Of a stretch of DNA of 5,939 nt, positions 1-5,636 are shown in pieces. The translations under genes were made by a program, and so were the position numbers. Positions within the stretch are counted from its first letter, which is position 1, and every line of letters starts with the position of its first letter. Source of the stretch: Reyranella sp. (GTDB lineage: Bacteria > Pseudomonadota > Alphaproteobacteria > Reyranellales > Reyranellaceae); NCBI GenBank assembly GCA_004296815.1, contig SCVT01000422.1, forward strand, positions 1 through 5,939, read 5' to 3'. The notes under the pieces were generated by a model. That model was not told the DNA's origin. It worked only from the letters and a program-made list of their open reading frames with translations, and ran no database searches.

Positions 1-30
1 TTTGGGAGCGCGCCCATCTTACAACAAAGT

Positions 31-77
31 CCTCACCCTGAGGAGCGCCCCGCAGGGGCGCGTCTAAAAGGGTGAGG
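31..77. repeat. nested palindromic intergenic repeat (REP-like)
   Basis: Outer arms CCTCACCCT (31-39) and AGGGTGAGG (69-77) are a perfect 9 bp inverted repeat. They enclose a second perfect hairpin, GCGCCCC (45-51), loop GCA, GGGGCGC (55-61). The left part can also fold alone as CCTCA-CCC-TGAGG (31-43), so alternative structures are possible. It lies about 12 bp past the stop of the leftward receptor gene, a usual position for REP-type elements. Very similar palindromes (CCTCATCCTGAGGAG...GGATGAGG) are, from memory, abundant between genes in Bradyrhizobium-like genomes; copy number cannot be seen here. It may also stabilise or end the leftward transcript, although no long U-tract follows. Confidence 0.75.
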
Positions 78-82
78 TCAAT

Positions 83-100
83 CGGGGCGCTACTGCCCCG
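83..100 (-). other. stem-loop across the stop codon of the Bug receptor gene
   Basis: CGGGGC (83-88) and GCCCCG (95-100) form a perfect 6 bp stem with a 6-base loop that contains the TAG stop codon (90-92, minus). Together with the adjacent palindrome at 31-77 it gives the mRNA 3' end two GC-rich hairpins in a row. A role in termination or 3' protection is inferred. No clear oligo-U run follows directly in the leftward direction, so a classical intrinsic terminator is uncertain. Confidence 0.4.
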
Positions 101-1058
101 TCTTGATGCCGGCGTCCTTGATCACCTTAGCCCATTTCGGGATGTCGGCGGCGATGGCAGCGCGGGTCTCCTCGGGCGTCGAGCCCACGAGGTCGAGGCC
201 CATCGCCTCGAAGCGCTTCTTGTATTCGATGTCGGCCAGCACCTTGAGCGACTCGGCGCGCACCTTGTCGACGATCGGCTTGGGCAGGTTGGCCGGCCCC
301 AGCAGCGCGAACCACGAGGTCGCCTCGAAGCCGGGGAAGCCCTGCTCCGCGAGCGTCGGCAGGTCGGGCGCCGCGGTCGCGCGCTTCAGCGAGGTGACGG
401 CGATGCCGCGCACGCGGCCGTCGCGCACCAGCGGCATGCCGGCGCCGGCGTTCTGGATGCCGACCGGCACGACGCCGCTCATCACGTCGGTCAGGTTGGC
501 GCCGCGATAGGGGATGTGCTCCATCTTGATGCCGGCGAGGTGGCAGAACAGCTCGCCCGCGATGTGCTGCGGCGTGCCGACGCCCGGCGTGCCGTAGGAG
601 AGCTTGCCGGGATTGGCCTTGGCGTAGGCGATCAGGTCGGCGATCGACTTCACCGGCAGGTCGTTGTTCACCACGAACACCGACGGCATCACCAGCGAGG
701 TCGAGATCGTGGTCAGGTCCTTCAGCGGATCGAAGGGCAGCGCCTGCATCGAGGGCAGGATGGTGATGGCGGCATTGCCCGACCACATCAGCGTGTAGCC
801 GTCGGGGGCCGCCTTGGCGACGCGGTCGACGCCGATCGCGCCCGAGTTGCCCGTGACGTTCTCGACCACCACCGGCTGGCCCCACGCCTCGGAAAACTTC
901 TGCGCGAACATGCGCGCCGTGACGTCGGTGGCGCTGCCGGCGGTGAAGCCGACGACCAGCTTCACCGGCTTGTCGGGCCAGTTGGTCTGCGCAGTGGCGG
1001 ATGTCGCGATGCCGAACGCAAGCAGGCAGGCCGCGGCGGCGCGGATCAGTGGACTCAT
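90..1058 (-). CDS. tripartite tricarboxylate transporter (Bug/TctC-type) periplasmic solute-binding protein
   Basis: A 322-residue periplasmic receptor. The first ~23 residues are a Sec signal peptide (Arg6, then an Ala/Leu-rich core, likely cleavage ATA|QTNW). The mature chain opens with the Bug hallmark WPDKPVKLVVGF followed by a Gly/Thr/Asp loop near residues 37-49 (GFTAGSATD..AR) that in this family holds a ligand carboxylate through main-chain and water contacts. The second family motif, YGTPGVGTPQHIAGELF, and the following HIPYRG are in mid-protein. Length is typical (about 320). The start at 1058 is chosen because GGGAGGA sits about 8 bases upstream and the signal peptide begins there; an upstream in-frame ATG at 1172 adds 38 residues with no export logic. 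Bug proteins bind carboxylates or amides and normally feed a TctAB membrane pair. None is in the window, so this is an orphan receptor here, and its ligand cannot be read from sequence. It diverges from the lipoprotein gene at 1281. Confidence 0.93.
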   Translation of the reverse strand: MSPLIRAAAACLLAFGIATSATAQTNWPDKPVKLVVGFTAGSATDVTARMFAQKFSEAWGQPVVVENVTGNSGAIGVDRVAKAAPDGYTLMWSGNAAITILPSMQALPFDPLKDLTTISTSLVMPSVFVVNNDLPVKSIADLIAYAKANPGKLSYGTPGVGTPQHIAGELFCHLAGIKMEHIPYRGANLTDVMSGVVPVGIQNAGAGMPLVRDGRVRGIAVTSLKRATAAPDLPTLAEQGFPGFEATSWFALLGPANLPKPIVDKVRAESLKVLADIEYKKRFEAMGLDLVGSTPEETRAAIAADIPKWAKVIKDAGIKTGQ

Positions 1059-1169
1059 TGTTGTTTCCTCCCGGCGCTCTTTGGCGCGATCGGGGAAGGC
1101 TATGGACAAGACATTGGGTCTGCAACACGCGCGCGGGTTTCGCCGCCACCTCGCACTGACTGGCGGAAG

Positions 1170-1184
1170 CAAGCGCTGCGCTTG
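1170..1184. promoter_or_regulatory. perfect 7+7 bp palindrome, candidate operator
   Basis: CAAGCGC, one central T, GCGCTTG: two exact 7-base arms in the divergent region between the Bug receptor and the MliC-like gene. The right arm shares bases with the -35 box at 1181-1186, so a bound repressor would block the rightward promoter. No regulator gene is next to it. That it is an operator is inference from position and symmetry. Confidence 0.4.
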
Positions 1185-1209
1185 ACAATCTATCGGTTAA
1201 TTCCTATCT
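1181..1209 (+). promoter_or_regulatory. predicted housekeeping sigma promoter for the MliC-like gene
   Basis: CTTGAC (1181-1186), 17-base spacer, CTATCT (1204-1209). This differs at one base from the CTTGAC-N17-CTATAT consensus described for rhizobial housekeeping promoters. Transcription would start near 1216, leaving a leader of about 65 bases before the ATG at 1281. The local sequence is AT-richer than its surroundings, as expected for a promoter. The -35 overlaps the palindrome at 1170-1184. Confidence 0.6.
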
Positions 1210-1280
1210 ACCTTCCTGCCGGAACGTATTCCAAGACCCAGCGTCTTATCCTTGGGCAACAAGAAGAACGGAGCTCCAGA

Positions 1281-1766
1281 ATGCACGCTTCTGCCGCGCA
1301 CGAAGTATCCCCCGCGGATCAGCCTTCATCCGCCGATATCAAGGCCTTGCGCGGCAAAGCGTGGGACATCCGACCTCGGCAGGTCGCGAAGGTCACGGGC
1401 ATCGCCAGCGCGCTCGCGCTCCTCGCCGCCTGCAACTCAGGGCCGCCGCTCAAGGCGCCCTCGCCCGACGAGCCGATCTCGACGGTTCGCTATCAGTGCC
1501 AGCAGAACAAGACGATGGTCGCCGACTTCTACGACGGCCCCTCGCGCACCGGCGCCGACGGGCGGCCGATCCCCGGCGGCCGCGTGCTGGTGCAGCTGAG
1601 CGACGGCCGCAAGTTCAGCCTGCCGCAGACGCTCTCGGGCTCGGGCATCCGCTACGCCGATTCGAGCGAGGCCATGGTGTTCTGGAGCAAGGGCGACACC
1701 GCCTTCGTCGAGGAAGGGCCGAACAAGGCGGTGACCTACCGGGACTGCGTGGCGAAGAAGGCCTGA
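1281..1766 (+). CDS. MliC-family outer-membrane lipoprotein, C-type lysozyme inhibitor
   Basis: A 161-residue lipoprotein. After an unusually long charged N-terminus (1-37) comes a hydrophobic stretch (40-50) and lipobox LAAC with Cys51; Asn52 at +2 does not favour inner-membrane retention, so the outer membrane is likely. Residues 69-156 match the MliC/PliC domain: VRYQC (Cys73), the strand LVQLSDGRKFSLPQTLSG, SGIRY (121-125, matching family motif SGxxY) and FWSKGD (134-139, matching the YxxxTKG region). Ser121 and Lys137 correspond to the residues that enter the lysozyme active site in studied MliC proteins. Cys73 and Cys156 can form the usual disulfide. The ATG at 1281 is chosen for the GGAG 7 bases upstream; TTG at 1347 would give a shorter, more normal signal peptide (n-region about 14 residues). 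The gene is monocistronic, with its own promoter at 1181-1209. Expected role: protection of peptidoglycan from host or environmental lysozyme. Confidence 0.88.
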   Translation: MHASAAHEVSPADQPSSADIKALRGKAWDIRPRQVAKVTGIASALALLAACNSGPPLKAPSPDEPISTVRYQCQQNKTMVADFYDGPSRTGADGRPIPGGRVLVQLSDGRKFSLPQTLSGSGIRYADSSEAMVFWSKGDTAFVEEGPNKAVTYRDCVAKKA

Positions 1767-1776
1767 TTTCAAAAGA

Positions 1777-1793
1777 GTCCGCTTTCGGCGGAC
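1777..1793 (-). terminator. hairpin, likely terminator of the leftward ABC operon, possibly bidirectional
   Basis: GTCCGC (1777-1782), loop TTTCG, GCGGAC (1788-1793): a perfect 6 bp stem between convergent genes. Read leftward, it is followed by TCTTTTGAAA, a short T-rich run, so it fits a weak intrinsic terminator for the operon ending at 1896. Read rightward it follows the lipoprotein stop by only 10 bases but lacks a T-run. The distance to the last operon gene is about 100 bases. Confidence 0.5.
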
Positions 1794-1901
1794 ATGGGAC
1801 ATGAGGCGACAGCGCCGAAAGACGAAGGAGATCAGAGGCTTGAGGCCGATGTCCGGGGCGTGAGGCTCGCGCGCTAGAGTCCCGGAAAATGTCCGCTATC
1901 G
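1777..1901. repeat. gene-free stretch bounded by repeated GTCCGCT(T/A)TCG segments
   Basis: GTCCGCTTTCG (1777-1787) recurs as GTCCGCTATCG (1891-1901) with one mismatch. The right copy also reads ATGTCCGC (1889-1896), the inverse complement of GCGGACAT (1788-1795). The roughly 100 bases between hold no convincing gene; a 20-codon ORF at 1801 has no ribosome binding site upstream. The boundary motifs resemble the ATGTCCGC-type palindromes that I remember as frequent between genes in rhizobial genomes, so this may be one degenerate intergenic element. That is inference; the right copy runs into the last codons of the permease gene. Confidence 0.3.
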
Positions 1902-2561
1902 CCGTCCGGCCAGCGCGCGGTTCTCGAGGCGGCTGAGCAGCCGGACCAGCGGCCAGAGGATCAGGAAGTAGATCACCGCGGCCATGACGATCGGCGTGGG
2001 ATTGTAGGTGATGCTCTGGGCCTGCCGCGCCTCGTAGAGCAGCTCAGGCACGGCGACGACCGAGCCCAGCGAGGTGAGCTTCACCACCTCGAGCGTGTTG
2101 GAGAGGAGATCGGGCAATACGTTGCGCACGGCCTGGGGCAGCACGACGTAGCGCATCGCCTGCAGGCGGGAGAGACCGGTGGAGCGCGCCGCCTCGACCT
2201 GGCCGTTGGGCACGGACTCGATGCCGGCGCGGAAGATCTCGCCGTAGTACGAGCCGGTGTTGAGGAAGAAGGCGATCGCCACGCAGGCGAAGCCGCCCAG
2301 CTCCAGTCCGGCGAAGGGCAGGCCCGCGAACAGGAGGATCAGGAGGACCAGCGGCGGGAAGGCGCGGAAGAAATCGACCCAGGCCATCAGCGGCCAGCGC
2401 ACCAGCGGATGCTTGATGCTGGCGAGCAGCGCCAGGATGAGGCCGCCCAGCAGGCCTAGGGGCACCACGATCAGCGACAGAAGGATCGTGTTCTTGAGGC
2501 CGGACAGCACGATCGGCCAGGCGGCCATCATGATGTCGAGGTTGAAGAAGGTCTGGATCAT
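1896..2561 (-). CDS. polar amino-acid ABC transporter permease (HisM/ArtQ/GltK type), second permease of the operon
   Basis: A 221-residue inner-membrane subunit, typical for the family. Hydrophobic segments lie near 17-47, 58-85, 90-112, 160-178 and 190-212, consistent with the usual five helices. VDFFRAFPP (62-70) matches the conserved FRxxPP before the second helix. The cytoplasmic EAA loop, which contacts the ATPase, is clear at 120-155: GQVEAARSTGLS, then LPQAVR and PDLLSN. The start at 2561 is chosen because the upstream permease ends at 2572, leaving 10 bases, and because the protein then begins with the short N-terminus (MIQTFFNLD) normal for this family; an in-frame ATG at 2654 would put 31 Ser/Arg-rich residues inside the neighbour. 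The ribosome site TGAGGGCGAAGCG overlaps the neighbour's TGA stop, suggesting translational coupling. It pairs with the other permease to form the channel; substrate is set by the binding protein at 4010-4870. Confidence 0.93.
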   Translation of the reverse strand: MIQTFFNLDIMMAAWPIVLSGLKNTILLSLIVVPLGLLGGLILALLASIKHPLVRWPLMAWVDFFRAFPPLVLLILLFAGLPFAGLELGGFACVAIAFFLNTGSYYGEIFRAGIESVPNGQVEAARSTGLSRLQAMRYVVLPQAVRNVLPDLLSNTLEVVKLTSLGSVVAVPELLYEARQAQSITYNPTPIVMAAVIYFLILWPLVRLLSRLENRALAGRR

Positions 2562-2571
2562 CGCTTCGCCC

Positions 2572-3252
2572 TCATCGCTTCCACGCGAACTTGGACTCGA
2601 TCCAGCGGGCCGCGACGACGACCGGGAAGAAGAGAACGATGTAGGCCGCGGCACCCATCATCAGCGGCGAGGGATTGTAGGAGTTGGACATCGCCGAGCT
2701 CGCCTGCCCCAGGATCTCGGTGACGGCCACGACGGTGCCGAGCGCCGTGCCCTTGGTGATGGCGATGGTGCGGTTGGTGAGCGGCGGGATGGTGAGGCGG
2801 AAGGCCTGCGGCAGCACGACGTTGAACAGGGTCTGGCTGAAGGAGAGGCCGGTCGAGCGCGAGGCCTCCCACTGGCCTTTCGGGATCGAGGTGATGCCGG
2901 CCCAGAAGATCTCCTCGGAGAAGGCCATCAGCACGAAGGCGAGCGACAGCCAGGTCGAGACGAAGCCCGAGGGCGCGGGCCCGGCATAGGGCAGGCCGAA
3001 ATAGATCAGGACGATGACGACCAGTGGCGGCAGCGAGCGGAAGAGATCGACGATGAAGATGATCAGCCAGTTGAGCGGCCGGATGGCGAGCGCGCGCAGC
3101 AGCGCCAGCGCCAGGCCCGCCGCGAGGCCGGTGACCACGATCAGCAGCGCCAGCTCGATGGTCACCACCATGCCCGACAGGATGTCGGGCAGGTACTTCT
3201 CCATCACCTTGGCGTTGAAGAAGGTCTCGGTGAACTTGTCCCAGCGGTTCAC
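2572..3252 (-). CDS. polar amino-acid ABC transporter permease, first permease of the operon
   Basis: A 226-residue inner-membrane protein of the HisQ/HisM family. Hydrophobic segments lie near 22-52, 62-90, 98-122, 163-185 and 200-220. VDLFRSLPP (68-76) matches the conserved FRxxPP. The EAA loop runs 126-160: GQWEASRSTGLS, LPQAFR, then PPLTN; the usual EAA reads EAS here. It resembles the downstream permease in motif order but differs widely outside the motifs, so the pair probably works as a heterodimer. The start is GTG at 3252, only 4 bases past the ATPase stop and with a weak ribosome site, which points to coupled translation. A later ATG (Met17, preceded by AAGG) is possible but would remove part of the N-terminal tail common in this family. 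Confidence 0.92.
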   Translation of the reverse strand: MNRWDKFTETFFNAKVMEKYLPDILSGMVVTIELALLIVVTGLAAGLALALLRALAIRPLNWLIIFIVDLFRSLPPLVVIVLIYFGLPYAGPAPSGFVSTWLSLAFVLMAFSEEIFWAGITSIPKGQWEASRSTGLSFSQTLFNVVLPQAFRLTIPPLTNRTIAITKGTALGTVVAVTEILGQASSAMSNSYNPSPLMMGAAAYIVLFFPVVVAARWIESKFAWKR

Positions 3253-3256
3253 GGGC

Positions 3257-4000
<744 letters not shown>

Positions 4001-4009
4001 CGCCTCAGG

Positions 4010-4870
4010 TCAGTTGCACTTGAGTTCGTGCGGCGTCGGATCGTAGCCCGGCATGCCCGGCACGCCGTAGCCCGGCGTCACCACGACGGCGAGGTCGTCG
4101 GCCTCGGGCTTCTTGTTGAACCACTTCTCGTAGAACTTGGCCATCGTGCCGTCCTTCTTCATGCAGTCGAGCGCATCCTGCAGCTCGGCGCGCAGCTTGG
4201 GATTGTCCTTCGGCACCGGCGCTGCCCAATGAGCACGCGTCTCCTTCAGTTCGAGGTCGGCCACAAACTGCGGGTTCTTGGACGAGGCGTAGACGATCAC
4301 GGTGTTGCCGCCGAGCGTGGCGTAGGCGCGGCCCGAGAGCACGGCCTGCACGGCATCGGGCTGGGTGTCGTAGACCTGGACGGTGAAGCCGTGCTCCTCG
4401 CCCATCTTCTTGGCCAGCGTCTCGTAGGGCGTGCCCTTGTTGACGGCGACCGACTTGCCCTTGAGGTCTGCCCAGCCCTTGATCGGCGCCGAGCCCTTCT
4501 TGATGCCGAACTGGAAGGCGGTCCACAGATAGCCCGCCGTGAACAGCATGTTCTCGGCGCGCTCCTTGGTGACGGTGGTGGGTGCGGCGATGAAGTCGTA
4601 GCGGCCGGCCGCCATGCCGGGGATCAGCGTCGAGAAGCTCACCGCATCGATGGTGATGTCGCGCTTCATGCGCTTGGCGACCTCGGTGAAGACGTCGATC
4701 TGGAAGCCCTCGACGCCGCCGCCGAGCTTGGGCATGGCGTGCGGGGCGAAGGTGCCGTCGACGCCGGTGCGCAGCGGCGGCTTCTTGTCCTGTGCGAACG
4801 TGGGGCTGGTAGCGAAACTGGCACAAAGCACAAAGGCCGCGGCGAGCGCGGCGTAGCGGCGTTTCATCAT
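4010..4870 (-). CDS. family-3 extracellular solute-binding protein of the amino-acid-type ABC importer
   Basis: A 286-residue periplasmic receptor. Residues 1-26 are a signal peptide (MMKRR, hydrophobic core, likely cut TFA|QDKK). The mature chain has the family-3 landmarks: TGVDGTFAPH (35-44), GFQIDVFTEVAKRM (55-68), LIPGMAAGRYDFI (82-94), TTVTKERAENMLFTAGY (98-114), DLKGKSVAVNKGT (135-147) and FYEKWF (246-251). Arg104 is the likely carboxylate-binding residue. In the segment that normally reads GRxDAxxxD, this protein has GRAYATLGG (180-188), so the usual ammonium-binding Asp is Gly by hand alignment. A C-terminal tail (about 255-286) rich in Gly/Pro (PGYGVPGMPGYDP) follows the normal fold end; Cys236 and Cys285 might pair. 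The start at 4870 is set by GGGAGG six bases upstream; the next ATG (4867) is equally in frame, and 4918 is too far upstream. It is the first gene of the operon, divergent from the racemase. Confidence 0.93.
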   Translation of the reverse strand: MMKRRYAALAAAFVLCASFATSPTFAQDKKPPLRTGVDGTFAPHAMPKLGGGVEGFQIDVFTEVAKRMKRDITIDAVSFSTLIPGMAAGRYDFIAAPTTVTKERAENMLFTAGYLWTAFQFGIKKGSAPIKGWADLKGKSVAVNKGTPYETLAKKMGEEHGFTVQVYDTQPDAVQAVLSGRAYATLGGNTVIVYASSKNPQFVADLELKETRAHWAAPVPKDNPKLRAELQDALDCMKKDGTMAKFYEKWFNKKPEADDLAVVVTPGYGVPGMPGYDPTPHELKCN

Positions 4871-4902
4871 GTGTAGCCTCCCAAAGAAATCCCCAAGCAC
4901 GG

Positions 4903-4931
4903 ACGTTAGATCAGCCATTGTTGAATAGCAA
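4903..4931 (-). promoter_or_regulatory. candidate promoter of the ABC importer operon
   Basis: On the minus strand, TTGCTA (4926-4931) is followed after 17 bases by TAACGT (4903-4908). The -35 fits consensus at four of six bases and the -10 at three of six, so this is a weak promoter by sequence. Transcription would begin near 4896, giving a leader of about 26 bases with the GGGAGG ribosome site inside it. It is the best spaced candidate in the 83-base gap. A separate rightward promoter for the racemase could not be assigned. Confidence 0.35.
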
Positions 4932-4932
4932 T
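4917..4932. promoter_or_regulatory. imperfect dyad, candidate operator in the importer/racemase control region
   Basis: ATTGTTGAATAGCAAT is a 16-base dyad: ATTG and CAAT match exactly at the ends and one inner pair also fits. It is AT-rich in a GC-rich setting, lies between two divergent genes, and overlaps the candidate leftward -35. ATTG...CAAT spacing of this sort is seen in sites of several GntR and LysR-type regulators, but no regulator gene is in view. Function is inferred from position. Confidence 0.35.
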
Positions 4933-4953
4933 TTAGAGGCCATCTTGAGCGAC

Positions 4954-5619
4954 ATGTCCGACCGCATCCTCGTCATCAATCCCAACTCCACCGAGGCCGT
5001 CACCCGGGGCATCGATGCCGCCATGGAGCCGCTGCGCATGAAGGGCGGCCCCGTCATCGAATGCGTCACCCTGAAGGAAGGCCCGCCCGGCATCGAAAGC
5101 CAGGCCCATGTCGAGCAGGTCGTGGGACCGATCGGCAAGATGGTGACCAAGCGCGACAACGACTGCTCGGCCTTCGTCATCGCCTGCTACTCCGATCCCG
5201 GCCTCCACGCGGCACGCGAAATCACGACCAAGCCGGTCCTCGGAATTGCCGAGTGCGGCATCCTGACCGCGCTCACCTTGGGCCAGCGCTTCGGCGTGAT
5301 CTCGATCCTGAAGAAGTCGATTCCGCGCCACCTGCGCTATGTCGGGCAGATGGGCGTGGCCGACCGCATGGCCGGCGACCGCGCCATCGGGCTGGGCGTC
5401 GTCGAGCTTTCAAACGAGGCCATCACCTTCGCCCGCATGGCCGAGGTCGCGGCCGAGCTGCGCGACGAGGATGGCGCCGACGTCCTGGTCATGGGCTGCG
5501 CCGGCATGGCGCGCTATCGCGACCGCCTGCAGCGCCACGTCGGCCTACCGGTGGTCGAGCCCAGCCAGGCAGCCGTCTCGATGGCGATCGGCCGCGCGCG
5601 ACTCGGCTGGTCGGCCTGA
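4954..5619 (+). CDS. Asp/Glu/hydantoin racemase-family protein, probable hydantoin racemase-like
   Basis: A cytosolic enzyme of 221 residues from ATG 4954. It starts with the family's RILVINPNST (4-13). The two catalytic cysteines are Cys78 in VIACYSDPGLHAAREI and Cys182 in VMGCAGMARY; they match the Cys76/Cys181 pair known in rhizobial hydantoin racemase, which remove and return the alpha proton from opposite faces. Further family signs are PVLGIAE (94-100), LGQRFGVIS (109-117) and LPVVEPSQAAV near the C-terminus. Length is slightly below the usual 230-250. The start is uncertain: TTG at 4945 has AGAGG five bases upstream and would add three residues, whereas ATG 4954 has that site 14 bases away; TTG 4918 is unlikely. 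Divergence from the importer suggests it acts on the imported compound. Other members are aspartate, glutamate or allantoin racemases and maleate isomerase, so the substrate is not certain. Extra cysteines (37, 71, 101) are present. Confidence 0.88.
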   Translation: MSDRILVINPNSTEAVTRGIDAAMEPLRMKGGPVIECVTLKEGPPGIESQAHVEQVVGPIGKMVTKRDNDCSAFVIACYSDPGLHAAREITTKPVLGIAECGILTALTLGQRFGVISILKKSIPRHLRYVGQMGVADRMAGDRAIGLGVVELSNEAITFARMAEVAAELRDEDGADVLVMGCAGMARYRDRLQRHVGLPVVEPSQAAVSMAIGRARLGWSA

Positions 5620-5636
5620 GGCCTGCTCGCCCCAGT

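Noticed and set aside
1095..1120. Possible leftward promoter for the Bug receptor gene (TTGCAG with a weak -10 near CATAGC)
   Set aside because: Spacing is 14-16 bases and the -10 is poor; too weak to list as a feature.
127..1188. Second long minus-strand frame of 353 codons over the Bug receptor
   Set aside because: It is another frame of the same region, Arg-rich with no recognisable motif, while the overlapping frame carries clear Bug motifs and a signal peptide.
72..1280. Long plus-strand open frame (72-1766) that would make a 564-residue protein ending in the MliC domain
   Set aside because: Only the part from 1281 is supported. The upstream 400 codons are antisense to the Bug receptor gene, encode a low-complexity Arg/His/Gly/Asp-rich chain typical of GC-rich antisense frames, and the real ATG has its own ribosome site and promoter.
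1801..1863. Short ORF of 20 codons (MRRQRRKTKEI...) between the lipoprotein and the importer operon
   Set aside because: No ribosome binding site, very short, and in a stretch that looks like an intergenic element; no evidence of translation.
4911..5331. Minus-strand frames over the racemase gene
   Set aside because: No motif or ribosome site, and the plus-strand racemase has catalytic motifs in the correct order.
5613..5623. GGCC-TGA-GGCC at the racemase stop as a terminator
   Set aside because: The stem has only 4 bp and no T-run follows in either direction.
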